This document shows, piece after piece, positions 1 through 8,591 of a DNA stretch of 34,763 bases (position 1 is the first letter of the stretch; each line of letters opens with the position of its first letter). Below the pieces are notes generated by a model, which ran no database searches, was not told where the DNA came from, and saw nothing but the letters and a program-made list of their open reading frames with translations. Source of the DNA: an uncultured Gammaproteobacteria bacterium (GTDB lineage Bacteria > Pseudomonadota > Gammaproteobacteria > CAKMZV01). The stretch lies in the NCBI GenBank assembly GCA_929200535.1, contig CAKMZV010000022.1, positions 1-34,763 on the forward strand. The letters run 5' to 3'. The translations under genes and the position numbers were made by a program.

Positions 1-20
1 TCCCACGCTCCTGCGTGGGA
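1..20. repeat. GC-rich hairpin repeat at window edge
   Basis: The first 20 bases form a perfect inverted repeat: 8-bp arms TCCCACGC and GCGTGGGA around a TCCT loop. It is much more GC-rich than its surroundings and lies downstream of moaC (minus strand). No T-run follows on either side in view, so I read it as a dispersed intergenic hairpin repeat rather than a proven terminator. It may extend beyond the window. Confidence 0.6.
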
Positions 21-84
21 ACCATTAACCATTGACAATTAACAATTAACCATTAATAGCTAACCATTAATAACTAACAATCCA
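21..84. repeat. Degenerate AT-rich tandem repeat
   Basis: This stretch consists of imperfect copies of a 7 to 10-base unit, AACCATTAA or AACAATTAA, repeated about seven times between the edge hairpin and the moaC stop codon. It contains no gene. Repeat copy number may vary between strains; function unknown. Confidence 0.55.
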
Positions 85-597
85 TTAAGAGCTCGTCGCT
101 AAGAATTCGCCGCTTTTTCCACCTGTTTTGTAGCATAAGTGTGTATCGGTGATTTGCATGCCTCGGTCGTAGGATTTGCACATATCATAGATCGTTAGTG
201 CTGCTATTGAGGTGGCTGTGAGTGCTTCCATTTCAATGCCTGTTTTATCGGTGGTTTTGCAGGTGGTTTCGATGGTTATAATGCCGAGTTCGTCATTTTT
301 ATTTGTTTGTAGGTTAATTTCAATTCCTTCAAGGGCAATTGGATGGCACATCGGGATAAGTTCGGCAGTTTTTTTGGCAGCCATAATACCAGCAATACGG
401 GCACAACTTAGCACATCGCCTTTTTTTATTTTGTCTTCTAATACCAGTTGTAAAGTGGCTTTTTGCATTATCACTTTTGCTTGGGCAATGGCGACTCTTG
501 CGGTGATTTTTTTATTGGCAATATCGACCATATGAGCTTCTCCGTGTTGGTTAATATGGCTTAATTTTATTTCTGTCGAATTAGTTTTTCTATTCAT
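85..597 (-). CDS. moaC: Cyclic pyranopterin monophosphate synthase MoaC
   Basis: MoaC converts the MoaA product (3',8-cyclo-7,8-dihydro-GTP) into cyclic pyranopterin monophosphate, the first stable intermediate of molybdenum cofactor synthesis, in the cytoplasm. The 170-residue protein is slightly longer than the usual ~160. Visible family motifs are MCHPI at residues 83-87 (His85), the GIEMEALTA segment with Glu122 and Glu124, and YDMCK with Asp138 and Lys141, all matching the known active site. The start is ATG. It is the last gene of a minus-strand unit, 15 bases after moeA and co-directional with mutS. No moaA, moaD or moaE is present, so the rest of the pathway must be elsewhere. Identification is firm. 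Confidence 0.97.
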   Translation of the reverse strand: MNRKTNSTEIKLSHINQHGEAHMVDIANKKITARVAIAQAKVIMQKATLQLVLEDKIKKGDVLSCARIAGIMAAKKTAELIPMCHPIALEGIEINLQTNKNDELGIITIETTCKTTDKTGIEMEALTATSIAALTIYDMCKSYDRGMQITDTHLCYKTGGKSGEFLATSS

Positions 598-612
598 AAT
601 GGAAAAAGGGTT

Positions 613-1827
613 TTAGCGTATAAGTTGTTGAAAAGAGAAGTATTCAACAAGGTCATTAGGTTGTATTGTGGTGTTTGCTGGAATGCTGACTAAGCCATCT
701 GCCCAACGTATTGAGCTGACAATATGTGAGTGTTGTTTATCAAAAATTTCTATTGAGGCTTGTGAGAGTTCTTGATTGCTTGGTAGTACTAAGCGAGCTC
801 TTAGAAAGTCTTGTCTTTCAACAGTTTTGTAGGTGAAGTTGGCTCGAATTTTCCACGGTGAAATATCAATATGTTGTTGATTAGCACCTTGTGCTTTTTG
901 AATAAGAGGGCGTGCAAGTAGTAATAAGGTGCTAAGTGCTGAAACCGGGTTGCCCGGCAGACCAATAAAAGGCGTATCATTTACTTTCCCAAGGGCAATA
1001 GGTTTGCCTGGTTTTATATTCACTCGCCAAGTTGTTAATTCTCCAATCTCTTGCAATACTGGCTTGATATAATCTTTATCTCCAACTGAAACGCCACCCG
1101 TGGTGATGATTATGTCACAAAGTTGAGCTGCTTCTAATAAGGTGCTTTTGGTATCTTCATAGCTATCTTTAATTACTTTAGTAAAAGATATTTCTGCTCC
1201 CCATTGGCTAAGGATGGATTGCAGGCAAGGGCGATTAGAATCAAATATTTTTCCAGCTTCCCATAGGGTTCCCAGAGGGATGATTTCGTCGCCTGTGGCA
1301 AGGAGGGCGATGCGTAGTGGTTGATATGTAGGTAGGGTGCTAATGCCAGCATTTGCTAATAATAATATTTCCGCATAGTTAATACGTTCTCCTTGTGAAA
1401 GGAGTTTGTCGCCTTGTTTAAAATCTTCCCCGATAAAGCGAATAAATTGATTTTTCTCAACTGTTTGATGGAAAGTAATTTTACCGTTTTGTTCTGCGGC
1501 AAGTTCTTGTGGAATAACCGCATTAGCACCTTTGGGAATAATAGCACCGGTAAAGATGCGTGCCGCTTGGTTGTTTATTATTTGTTTAGGCGGTTCTCCA
1601 GCAGCACAAACAACGCTAATTTCAAAGGATTTTTCGGCAGACCAGTCCGTGGCATTAATGGCATAGCCATCCATTGCACTGTTGGGCAATGGAGGCATAG
1701 AAATAGGGGCGTAAATATCGCTCCCAGCAAAGCGGTTGAGTGCTTGATGTAGTTCTGTGTCCTTAACTTGTGATAAGCATTGGCTGGTCTTTTTGATATT
1801 TTCTAAGGCTTGGGTAAATGTGATCAT
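613..1827 (-). CDS. moeA: Molybdopterin molybdenumtransferase MoeA
   Basis: MoeA inserts molybdate into adenylated molybdopterin, the last step of molybdenum cofactor formation. The 404-residue length is normal. The N-terminal MoeA signature [13 protein letters not shown] lies at about residues 45-57. The central MoCF-binding domain shows ALLATGDEI, the [13 protein letters not shown] motif that binds the pterin/nucleotide, and [10 protein letters not shown]; a small C-terminal beta domain follows. The ATG overlaps the mutS TGA in an ATGA junction, which implies translational coupling with mutS, and moaC follows after 15 bases. Pairing of MoeA with MoaC is logical; pairing with MutS is not functionally obvious. 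A one-residue frame overlap and no separate promoter are what I see. Confidence 0.97.
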   Translation of the reverse strand: MITFTQALENIKKTSQCLSQVKDTELHQALNRFAGSDIYAPISMPPLPNSAMDGYAINATDWSAEKSFEISVVCAAGEPPKQIINNQAARIFTGAIIPKGANAVIPQELAAEQNGKITFHQTVEKNQFIRFIGEDFKQGDKLLSQGERINYAEILLLANAGISTLPTYQPLRIALLATGDEIIPLGTLWEAGKIFDSNRPCLQSILSQWGAEISFTKVIKDSYEDTKSTLLEAAQLCDIIITTGGVSVGDKDYIKPVLQEIGELTTWRVNIKPGKPIALGKVNDTPFIGLPGNPVSALSTLLLLARPLIQKAQGANQQHIDISPWKIRANFTYKTVERQDFLRARLVLPSNQELSQASIEIFDKQHSHIVSSIRWADGLVSIPANTTIQPNDLVEYFSFQQLIR

Positions 1828-4448
1828 ACCTTAGATTTAATGGATTGGTTAATTTGATAGAGAATGTCAAGGGCTTGGCGCGCTGTTATATTGTCCATAT
1901 CGGGAGCCAGTTCTTTGATTGTTTGTTGGATTTCGAGCATTTTTTTATGTTCATTGGTGAGTTCAGGAGGGGTAGAGGAGGGGGTTGAGTGGGTTGAAGG
2001 GGTTGAGGGAAATAATTCTGTTTGTGTGGGTATAACCCTTGTTTTTATTGGGGTTTTGTTTTCATTAAGAAATAATTGAGCTGTTTGAAGTACTTCAGCA
2101 GGAAGCCCTGCTAATTTAGCCACTTGCAAGCCATAGCTTTGATTGGTTGGTCCTTTTTGTACTTGATAAAGAAAGTGTACTTCACCATTATGTTCAACGG
2201 CTTTAAGGTGAATATTTATTGCTGTTTGATGATTTTTTTCCAACTCAACAAGCTCAAAATAATGCGTAGAAAAAAGCGTAAAGCTTTGCATTTTAATAAG
2301 ATATTCAGCACTGGCAGTAGCAATGGAAAGTCCATCGCCAGTTGAGGTTCCACGTCCTATTTCATCCATCAATACTAAGGATTTATCGGTTGCATTGCGT
2401 AGAATATTAGCTGTTTCGGTCATTTCAACCATAAAGGTTGAGCGTCCTGAAGCTAAATCATCCTGTGCCCCAATGCGTGTGAAGATACGATCGATGATTC
2501 CTATTTTTGCTTCACTTGCAGGCACATAGCTGCCAATATGCGCCAACAAAGTAATCAATGCTATTTGCCGCATATAGGTAGATTTTCCACCCATATTTGG
2601 TCCGGTAATCATTAAAAATTGTGTTTTACTATCGAGTTCAATATCATTGGCACAAAACGATTTATCTTTTAGATGATGCTCCAGTACAACGTGCCTTCCT
2701 TGCTTAATTTGCAAACATTTTTCCTCAACAAGTTGTGGGCAACACCAATTTTTTTCATTTGCAAGTTGTGCAAAACATTGTAATACATCAATTGCTGATA
2801 AAGTCGCACTTAGTTTGAGCAATGATTGACTATATTGTTTAAGTTGAATAACAAGATCTTGGTATAAAGTGCGTTCCAAAGAAAGAAGCCTATGGGATGC
2901 ATCAACCGCTTTTTTTTCAAATGCTTGGAGTTCAGGGGTAGTGTATCGTTGAGCATTTTTAAGGGTTTGTCTTGGCTGATATTCCGCTGGGATTTCCCCC
3001 TTATAACTACCGCTTAATTCAATATAATAGCCGTGCACTTTATTATAGGCAATTTTCAGAGTCGGGTGAGATAAAAGTGTGCGTTGTTGTTCTTGCATCT
3101 TGATAATAAACTCGTCGGCATTGTCGGTAAGCTCCCTCAATTCATCCAAATCTTCATTATATCTATTGGCAATCATTCCTCCTTCTCTCTCTAAAGCAGG
3201 GAGTTCATCATTAAGGGCTCGAGCTAATAAATCAGTGCATTTTGTATGGCTGTCAATTTTTGGGAGAGTGGTGAAAGTTTGTAATAATTGCTCTAATTTT
3301 GGTAAAGATTGTAAGCATTCACGCAATTTTCCCAAGTCTCTTGGACGAGCACTAAGCAAATTAATCCGTCCTACAATACGTTCAATATCCCCAATGGGTT
3401 TGAGCCATTGTTGCAGGGCCTCACGCTGTGAAGTTTGTTCAATAAGTTCGGTGGTGGCAGCAAGGCGACGATTGATTGCCTTATGATTTCTTTTGGGTGA
3501 GCGAAGCCAATGGCGAATTAAGCGTGCGCCCATTGCCGTAAATGTTTTATCTATTACTGCAATAACCGTATGATCAGAATTGCCAGAGAGGCTATATTCC
3601 AGCTCTAAATTTTTTTGGCATGTTGCATCAAGAATTAAGCGTGATTGTTGCTGTTCAATGCGAATATTTGCAAGATGCTTTAGAGTGTCTTGTTGCGTAT
3701 GTTGGCAATAACGTAAAATTGCCCCTAAATTACTAATAAGAAATGATTTTTGAGTTAGTCCAAAACCATCTAAATTAGCGACTGAAAAATGCTCTAATAA
3801 AAGTTGATGGTTGTTTTTGGGGTCGAACCACCAATCGGTAACAGTGTGGCAGTTTGATAACTCAGCAAAGCGTCGGCGTAAACTTTCAGGAATAATAATC
3901 TCTGCAGGTTGAATGCGTTCGATCTCGGTAAGCACTTGGTTATAGGAATAAACTTCCTGAGCTCGAAAAGTTGTTCCCGAAAGTTCTACCCAAGATAAGC
4001 TAAAACATTCTTGATTTTGGTATTTATGCTGATTTAAACATAAAAGAGTATTCGGTTGACTCCCTTCCATTAAGGCATCGTCGGAAAGTGTTCCCGGAGT
4101 GATAATACGCACAACTTTGCGCTCAACAGGTCCCTTAGAGGAGGCATCTACCTCACCAACCTGCTCACAAATAGCAGCTGATTCTCCAAGTTTAAGGAGC
4201 TTGGCAAGGTAATTTTCAACTGAATGATAAGGAACGCCAGCCATAGGGATTGGCTGATTATCCGTTTTCCCTCGTTGAGTTAGTGTGATATTGAGAAGTT
4301 TGGAGGCATGGATAGCATCATCAAAGAATAGCTCGTAAAAATCCCCCATACGATATAACAAAAGAGTATTGGGATATTCTTTTTTTATCCGTAGATATTG
4401 AGCCATCATTGGCGTGTGGTGACTCAAATCGTGATCGATTATATTCAT
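1824..4448 (-). CDS. mutS: DNA mismatch repair ATPase MutS
   Basis: MutS recognises base mismatches and small loops and, on ATP binding, recruits MutL. The 874-residue length is typical of MutS1. The mismatch-reading Phe-X-Glu motif is in GDFYELF (Phe37, Glu39). The C-terminal ATPase has Walker [10 protein letters not shown] at about 616-624, Walker [17 protein letters not shown] at about 690-705 and the STHYFEL signature. A Ser/Thr/Pro-rich linker (about residues 815-830) encoded by 9-bp repeats precedes a C-terminal helix-turn-helix segment that mediates tetramer formation in E. coli. It starts with ATG 140 bases after rpsT on the same strand and overlaps moeA by four bases. No frameshift seen, so mismatch repair looks intact at this locus. 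Confidence 0.98.
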   Translation of the reverse strand: MNIIDHDLSHHTPMMAQYLRIKKEYPNTLLLYRMGDFYELFFDDAIHASKLLNITLTQRGKTDNQPIPMAGVPYHSVENYLAKLLKLGESAAICEQVGEVDASSKGPVERKVVRIITPGTLSDDALMEGSQPNTLLCLNQHKYQNQECFSLSWVELSGTTFRAQEVYSYNQVLTEIERIQPAEIIIPESLRRRFAELSNCHTVTDWWFDPKNNHQLLLEHFSVANLDGFGLTQKSFLISNLGAILRYCQHTQQDTLKHLANIRIEQQQSRLILDATCQKNLELEYSLSGNSDHTVIAVIDKTFTAMGARLIRHWLRSPKRNHKAINRRLAATTELIEQTSQREALQQWLKPIGDIERIVGRINLLSARPRDLGKLRECLQSLPKLEQLLQTFTTLPKIDSHTKCTDLLARALNDELPALEREGGMIANRYNEDLDELRELTDNADEFIIKMQEQQRTLLSHPTLKIAYNKVHGYYIELSGSYKGEIPAEYQPRQTLKNAQRYTTPELQAFEKKAVDASHRLLSLERTLYQDLVIQLKQYSQSLLKLSATLSAIDVLQCFAQLANEKNWCCPQLVEEKCLQIKQGRHVVLEHHLKDKSFCANDIELDSKTQFLMITGPNMGGKSTYMRQIALITLLAHIGSYVPASEAKIGIIDRIFTRIGAQDDLASGRSTFMVEMTETANILRNATDKSLVLMDEIGRGTSTGDGLSIATASAEYLIKMQSFTLFSTHYFELVELEKNHQTAINIHLKAVEHNGEVHFLYQVQKGPTNQSYGLQVAKLAGLPAEVLQTAQLFLNENKTPIKTRVIPTQTELFPSTPSTHSTPSSTPPELTNEHKKMLEIQQTIKELAPDMDNITARQALDILYQINQSIKSKV
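1981..2007. repeat. 9-bp tandem repeat inside mutS linker
   Basis: Three near-identical 9-bp units (GGGGTTGAG, TGGGTTGAA, GGGGTTGAG on the plus strand) lie inside mutS. On the coding strand they give Ser-Thr-Pro/His triplets in the flexible linker before the C-terminal domain. The unit is a multiple of three, so copy changes would keep the frame. Confidence 0.6.
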
Positions 4449-4491
4449 TTTGCCATGATACTAATAGAAGGGTTAGAGAGACTATATCAAG

Positions 4492-4519
4492 CCTATAAAA
4501 TGAATCGTTAAGTATTCAA
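4492..4519 (-). promoter_or_regulatory. Candidate mutS promoter
   Basis: On the minus strand, TTGAAT (4514-4519) and TATAGG (4492-4497) are separated by 16 bases, about 45 bases before the mutS ATG. This is a sigma70-like pair read by eye. mutS could also be reached by read-through from rpsT. Confidence 0.3.
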
Positions 4520-4588
4520 TAATTTAGATATTGTTATTTTTAAGGTGATGATATAAATAAAATTGTTTCAAAATAAATTTAGTATATA

Positions 4589-4885
4589 CTAATTCGTTTC
4601 TGATTTTTTTTCAGAATTGGCAGTAGTAAGATTTTTTAAACGAGTATTTAAACGGCTAATATCTCTTTGAGATTTGTTTGCTTTAAAAACTCCTTTACGG
4701 GCAGCTTTAGCAATTTGAGACTGTGCTTCTTTAAAGCAAGTTATTGCTAATTCAGTATTTTTTTCTTCGATTGCCAAATCGGTTTTTTTAATGCAAGTAC
4801 GAACTTTAGAACGAATTTGCATATTCTGGATACGATTACTAACGGCTTGGCGAGCACGTTTTTTAGCGGATTTAATATTTGCCAT
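4589..4885 (-). CDS. rpsT: 30S ribosomal protein bS20
   Basis: bS20 binds 16S rRNA early in assembly of the small subunit. The 98-residue sequence has the standard N-terminus MANIKSAKKRARQ, a very basic all-helical composition and the conserved KAARKGVFKANKSQRDISRLN region. It is about ten residues longer than E. coli S20, with an extra polar C-terminus rich in Ser, Glu and Lys. The ATG start agrees with the family start. It stands alone upstream of mutS, with a 140-base gap, and has its own likely promoter region next to a repeat element. Confidence 0.97.
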   Translation of the reverse strand: MANIKSAKKRARQAVSNRIQNMQIRSKVRTCIKKTDLAIEEKNTELAITCFKEAQSQIAKAARKGVFKANKSQRDISRLNTRLKNLTTANSEKKSETN

Positions 4886-4930
4886 ACATTAAGATAGTTA
4901 GGTGAAATTGTTAAAATCTAAGCAATTTGC

Positions 4931-4960
4931 CGTATAAAAGAGCAACGACAAAAGCCACAA
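4931..4960 (-). promoter_or_regulatory. Candidate rpsT promoter (proximal)
   Basis: On the minus strand, TTGTGG (4955-4960) and TATACG (4931-4936) are separated by 18 bases, about 45 bases before the rpsT ATG. This is a moderate sigma70 match. A second possible promoter lies just upstream and overlaps the repeat element. Confidence 0.3.
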
Positions 4961-4972
4961 AATAATCAATCA

Positions 4973-5000
4973 ATTATAACATAAGGTAAGACCGTTGCAA
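4973..5000 (-). promoter_or_regulatory. Candidate hybrid promoter using repeat-element end
   Basis: On the minus strand a perfect TATAAT (4973-4978) lies 16 bases downstream of TTGCAA (4995-5000). The -35-like hexamer is part of the terminal inverted repeat of the adjacent element, so the element end would point a promoter at rpsT. Read by eye only. Confidence 0.3.
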
Positions 5001-5160
5001 AATGCAAAAAAAACGAGAAAAAAGTAAAAAATCTTCCTTGACTTCATTGCCAAACTTGATAGTACAATCAAGTATTATCTTCGTTTGACGCTTCGCCAAG
5101 AAGAATTTTTTCTCTTTTTCTCTTTTTTTCTTTCGCTCTTTTGCATTTTGCAACGGTCTC
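4989..5160. mobile_element. MITE-like inverted-repeat element, 172 bp (type B, long)
   Basis: The element begins AGACCGTTGCAAAATGC and ends GCATTTTGCAACGGTCTC, so its ends are mirror images apart from one missing terminal G on the left. It is flanked on both sides by the same hexamer AAGGTA (4983-4988 and 5161-5166), as expected for a target-site duplication. Inside are A-rich and T-rich arms and no credible coding sequence. A shorter relative with the same first 37 bases lies near 34259. The GAGACC-type ends resemble IS5-family termini from memory; the transposase that moved it is not in the window. Confidence 0.75.
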
Positions 5161-5266
5161 AAGGTAACGGTAAACCTTAGGGAAAGCAAGTGAGCATACA
5201 AATTATGAAAAAGAATTACGAAAAAGTTTTAGTAATTGTCTCTTTAGGGCATAAAATTAGTGCGCT

Positions 5267-5355
5267 CGGTTTTTGGGAAGGCACAGTTCGCGCAGTGAGC
5301 TCCGTTCGCTACGCTCACTATGCCCACTGCACGAACTGTGCCTTCCCAAAAACCG
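5267..5355. repeat. Large perfect-armed palindrome (cruciform/hairpin)
   Basis: Arms of 31 bases (5267-5297 and 5325-5355) are complementary with a single mismatch (C5291 against A5331). An alternative inner hairpin AGTGAGC/GCTCACT (5294-5300, 5313-5319) overlaps the arm tips and the loop. The element is far more GC-rich than its surroundings and sits between the 172-bp repeat and the zeta-toxin fragment. It could be a dispersed intergenic repeat or act as a strong hairpin when transcribed. No coding role. Confidence 0.8.
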
Positions 5356-5377
5356 CAAAATCGAGGATAAAAAAAAG

Positions 5378-5428
5378 GAGGGTGTGAAGTTTCAACTTTG
5401 CTGAGGGGTGGGAACTTTTAACTTTGCT
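5378..5428. repeat. Two tandem 25/26-bp repeats
   Basis: Unit 1 (5378-5402) and unit 2 (5403-5428) abut exactly. Both follow the pattern GAGGG(G)TG-N-GAA-N-TTT-N-AACTTTGCT. The zeta-toxin fragment loses family similarity where these repeats begin, so they may mark the end of an inserted or deleted segment. Confidence 0.65.
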
Positions 5429-5700
5429 CTGACAATGGTTTTTTTATAATTTTTACTTGATAGGGTTGTCTCTAAAGCAAAAGTTTGATTGAGGGTGATT
5501 AGTTCTTGAATTCTCAGCAACATAATTTTACCTGCTTTAAAAGCCATACTCGCTGGATTAAATGGTGATAAGCCTCTGGCTATTTCATCGGCATTAATGA
5601 ACTCTTTGCAATCCAATATGTTAGGTAAGATGTTATAACTTGCGGTTGTTTTTCCAGCTCCATTACAACCTGCGATAATGTACAACTTTTTTCGTTTCAT
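5392..5700 (-). pseudogene. Truncated zeta-toxin-family kinase
   Basis: The N-terminus MKRKKLYIIAGCNGAGKTT is a P-loop (Walker A GCNGAGKT) typical of the zeta-toxin/UDP-N-acetylglucosamine kinase-like family. It is followed by FINADEIARGLSPF (substrate-binding Asp-Glu) and FALETTLSSKNY. Family members are usually about 190-200 residues; this one keeps about 87 recognisable residues, then runs into tandem repeats and stops at 102. The lid region and its conserved arginines are missing, so it is probably inactive. I chose the ATG at 5700 over the one at 5715 because MKRKKLYIIAG is the family-like start. It follows ilvA after 38 bases on the same strand. No antitoxin-like partner is visible next to it. 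Confidence 0.75.
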
Positions 5701-5738
5701 TATATGCAGTCTCAACTCAAAGTAATATTGAATATAAG

Positions 5739-7289
5739 TTATAAGGTTGATAAAAATAGACGGTAGGAGGGATTGTTGGTTTCTTCAACGGCAGTTTTAT
5801 CCCAGTTGTTTATGAGAGTTTCAAATTCTTGTTTTTCATTGGGTGGTATTTCTAATCCAACAAGCACCCGTCCGTAGGCGGCTCCGTGGTTGCGGTAGTG
5901 GAATAGGCTAATGTTCCATTGGTGTGAGATGAGGCTAAGAAAGTCTAATAGGGCACCTGGTCTTTCGGGAAAGGTGAAGCGATAAAGACATTCGTTGGTG
6001 GCTTTGGTAGTACGTCCGCCGACCATATGGCGGATATGATTTTTGGAGAGTTCGTCTTGGCTTAAATCAGTAATGGAGTAGTTATTTTTTGCTAATTCAT
6101 CAATGAGGTTTTGTTTATTTTTTTTTGCACTTAAGTGCATCCCAACAAAAATATGGGCAGTATTTTCATCGAAATAGCGGTAGTTAAATTCACTGATGGA
6201 AGTTTTGCCGAGAATACGACAAAATTGTAAAAAACTACCCGGCTTTTCTGGGATGGTAACAGCAAGAAGAATTTCACGGTTTTCTCCTGCTTCTGAACGT
6301 TCAACGACGTGTTGGAGGCGACTAAAATTTAGATTTGCTCCGCTTTGGATGGTTACGAGTTTTTTATTTTTAATGCCATCACGTTGAACTTTTTTCTTTA
6401 GACCAGCTAACGCTAACGATCCTGAAGGTTCGGTAACTGTGCGAGTGGCTTCAAAGGAGTCTTTGATGGCGGCACATATCTCATCTGTGGTGACGGTAAT
6501 AATATCATCAACAACGCCTTTGTGTTGGAGAATATCCCAATTTTTCTTGCCAACTTGTCTTACCGCAACGCCATCGGCAAAAAGTCCTACGTGCTTTAGG
6601 GTAATTCTTTTATTGGCTTCTATGGAGCGTGTAAGGCAGGCGGAATCCTCAGGCTCAACGCCGATGATTTTTATTTCAGGAGCAATTTCTTTGATAAAAG
6701 CCGCTATTCCAGCAATAAGTCCACCGCCACCAACAGGAATAAAAATCATATCGGGGAACCCTTCTTTGCTTTGGCGTAAAATTTCCATTGCTATGGTCCC
6801 TTGTCCAGAGATAACAAGCTCATCATCAAATGGAGGGATTAAAATACGCTGTTCTTGCTCGGCGATTTGTTGTGCTTTAAGAAAAGCCTCTTCAAAGTTA
6901 TCTCCATATGAAATAACAGTTGCTTTAAGGTCTTTGACCGCATCCGATTTGATGCTTGGGGTGGTGATTGGCATCACTATTTTTGCTGAAATATTGAGCT
7001 TTTGGGCGGCAAGAGCAACGCCTTGGGCGTGATTTCCGGCACTGACTGCTACGACTCCCTGTGTGCGTTGTTGTTCGCTTAGGGCGTGAATTTTATTGTA
7101 TGCTCCACGGCATTTAAAGGAGAAGATAGGTTGGGTATCTTCACGTTTAATCAGCACCGTGTTGCCTAACACTCGGCTGAGCTTAGGGGCAAAATCTAAA
7201 GAGGTTTCAACCGCAACATCGTAAACAGATGAGCGTAAAATCTGTTGGACGTAGGCGTTGAAATCAGGTTTTTTTTCGTGTGTTGTCAT
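5739..7289 (-). CDS. ilvA: Threonine ammonia-lyase, biosynthetic (IlvA)
   Basis: This PLP enzyme deaminates threonine to 2-oxobutanoate, the committed step towards isoleucine. At 516 residues it is the long, biosynthetic, allosteric form. The catalytic domain shows the PLP lysine in SFKCRGAYNK (Lys59), the SAGNHAQG loop and the phosphate-binding GGGGLIAGIA. The C-terminal third (from about residue 335) contains two ACT-like regulatory subdomains, each opening with a FPERPG- or IPEKPG-type motif, the site of isoleucine feedback in characterised homologues. The ATG is 10 bases after the acuI stop, so the two are probably cotranscribed. No other branched-chain gene is nearby. Confidence 0.97.
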   Translation of the reverse strand: MTTHEKKPDFNAYVQQILRSSVYDVAVETSLDFAPKLSRVLGNTVLIKREDTQPIFSFKCRGAYNKIHALSEQQRTQGVVAVSAGNHAQGVALAAQKLNISAKIVMPITTPSIKSDAVKDLKATVISYGDNFEEAFLKAQQIAEQEQRILIPPFDDELVISGQGTIAMEILRQSKEGFPDMIFIPVGGGGLIAGIAAFIKEIAPEIKIIGVEPEDSACLTRSIEANKRITLKHVGLFADGVAVRQVGKKNWDILQHKGVVDDIITVTTDEICAAIKDSFEATRTVTEPSGSLALAGLKKKVQRDGIKNKKLVTIQSGANLNFSRLQHVVERSEAGENREILLAVTIPEKPGSFLQFCRILGKTSISEFNYRYFDENTAHIFVGMHLSAKKNKQNLIDELAKNNYSITDLSQDELSKNHIRHMVGGRTTKATNECLYRFTFPERPGALLDFLSLISHQWNISLFHYRNHGAAYGRVLVGLEIPPNEKQEFETLINNWDKTAVEETNNPSYRLFLSTL

Positions 7290-7299
7290 TAGCTAAGGG

Positions 7300-8289
7300 T
7301 TAGAGTTTAACGGTAACTCTACCCTGGATTTCTCCTTGTAGAATTTGCGTGCAGGTATTAGCAATTTCTGTTAGAGAGATATTGGAATGGTGGATGAGTT
7401 TGTATTGTGCTTCGGTGATGTTTTTTCCTATGAGTTGCCAAATGGCTGCTCTTTGTTTGGTCGGATACATTACCGAATCAATCCCGCGTAAGGAGACTCC
7501 ACGCAGGATAAATGGCATTACGGTTGTGGAGAGTTTAAATCCACCAGCAAGCCCACAGGCAGCAATAACTCCTCCGTAATTCATTTCGGCAAGCATTCTT
7601 GATAATACCTTATTGCCTACGGTATCAATTCCAGCTGCCCAGCGACTTTTCTCTAAGGGGCGTGAATCAGCACTGCCATCTTCACGAGAAATAATTTTTT
7701 TTGCACCGAGTTGGGTGAGATAATCTTGTGAGCTTGATCGGCTGATTGCATAAACCGAGTATCCCATATTAGCAAGGAGGGCAACGGCAAAACTACCAAC
7801 ACCACCAGAGGCACCGCTAATAATAATATCGCCATCTTCTGGTTTAACACCAGCATCGAGAATTTCTTGTACGCATAGCCCAGCGGTAAATCCAGCCGTG
7901 CCTATGATCATTGATTGTTGTGCACTGATGAGTTCGGCAGGTAATGGCACTAACCATTTTGCTTTGACTTGTGCGTATTCGGCGTAGCCTCCCCAGTGTC
8001 TTTCACCAACTCCCCAGCCAGTGAGGATAACTTGGTCGCCGGTTTGCCAATTTTCATCACTGCTGGTAATAACTTCACCAACAAAGTCTATGCCTGTCAC
8101 AAATGGGAATTGGTTAACAATTTTCCCAGTGCCAGTAACCGCCAAGGCATCTTTATAGTTTATGCCAGAATAGTTCACCTTGACTAATACTTCCCCCTCA
8201 GGTAAATCAGATTGGTTAATGGTTTTAACATTGGCTTGGGTTTTTTCATCTACTTGATTTAAGAGTAGGGCGTTAAAGGTTGTATCCAT
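7300..8289 (-). CDS. acuI: Acrylyl-CoA reductase family oxidoreductase (AcuI/YhdH)
   Basis: This medium-chain dehydrogenase/reductase uses NADPH to reduce acrylyl-CoA-type enoyl thioesters in characterised homologues. The 329 residues match the family length. The N-terminal GroES-like domain contains YSGINYKDALAVTG and GIDFVGEV; the Rossmann domain has the ASGGVGSFAVALL nucleotide-binding loop; no structural zinc cysteines are seen, which fits the quinone-reductase-like branch. A sigma70-like promoter lies about 77 bases upstream, and ilvA follows after 10 bases. The metabolic link to IlvA (propionyl-CoA side products of 2-oxobutanoate) is inference. Substrate in this organism is not proven by sequence. 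Confidence 0.93.
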   Translation of the reverse strand: MDTTFNALLLNQVDEKTQANVKTINQSDLPEGEVLVKVNYSGINYKDALAVTGTGKIVNQFPFVTGIDFVGEVITSSDENWQTGDQVILTGWGVGERHWGGYAEYAQVKAKWLVPLPAELISAQQSMIIGTAGFTAGLCVQEILDAGVKPEDGDIIISGASGGVGSFAVALLANMGYSVYAISRSSSQDYLTQLGAKKIISREDGSADSRPLEKSRWAAGIDTVGNKVLSRMLAEMNYGGVIAACGLAGGFKLSTTVMPFILRGVSLRGIDSVMYPTKQRAAIWQLIGKNITEAQYKLIHHSNISLTEIANTCTQILQGEIQGRVTVKL

Positions 8290-8365
8290 ATTGGTGTATT
8301 TTTACGAAAAATTAAAAAGTGGTTTAATTTATGTGTGGTAGAGATGACCACCATTAAACACACAA

Positions 8366-8394
8366 ATTATACATTGTTTTTGTTTTATGGTAAA
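8366..8394 (-). promoter_or_regulatory. Candidate acuI-ilvA promoter
   Basis: On the minus strand, TTTACC (8389-8394) and a perfect TATAAT (8366-8371) are separated by 17 bases. The ATG of acuI lies 77 bases downstream. The good spacing and perfect -10 make this one of the better promoter calls in the window. Confidence 0.5.
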
Positions 8395-8441
8395 TGTTTT
8401 TGTGGTACAATTACTCATTACCTTGCTTTATTAGGGAGTTA

Positions 8442-8471
8442 TTGATAGGGGCATATTAAGGCTCTTATTTA
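8442..8471 (+). promoter_or_regulatory. Candidate promoter for tRNA-Trp and secE block
   Basis: TTGATA (8442-8447) and TATTTA (8466-8471) are separated by 18 bases, putting the start of transcription near 8478 and giving a leader of about 37 bases before the tRNA. The -10 is imperfect. A farther TACAAT at 8406-8411 is an alternative. Confidence 0.4.
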
Positions 8472-8514
8472 AATAAATTTACTGTAGGCAGATATAGGCA
8501 GAATGGTTGGTTTT

Positions 8515-8591
8515 AGGGGTGTAGCTCCAATTGGTAGAGCAGCGGATTCCAAATCCGCGTGTTGGGGGTTCGAATCCCTCCATCCCTGCCA
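8515..8591 (+). tRNA. tRNA-Trp (anticodon CCA)
   Basis: All four arms can be drawn. The acceptor AGGGGTG pairs with CATCCCT, the D arm is GCTC/GAGC, the anticodon stem is GCGGA/TCCGC with loop TTCCAAA (anticodon CCA at 8549-8551), and the T arm is GGGGG/CCCTC with loop TTCGAAT. The discriminator is G, and the 3' CCA is encoded. This tRNA sits upstream of secE, as in many Gammaproteobacteria. Between it and secE (8592-8793) I see only AT-rich leader with a small TACTC/GAGTA hairpin at 8605-8620. Confidence 0.98.

Noticed and set aside
4974-5201. Minus-strand reading frame of Lys/Arg-rich sequence
   Set aside because: It is just the translated A-rich and T-rich arms of the 172-bp element.
5190-5387. 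65-codon plus-strand reading frame across the palindrome
   Set aside because: It runs through the inverted repeat and has no family-like features; both arms are read as protein, which is typical of chance coding in a repeat.
6439-7032. 197-codon plus-strand frame opposite ilvA
   Set aside because: Antisense shadow of a highly conserved gene with no independent evidence.
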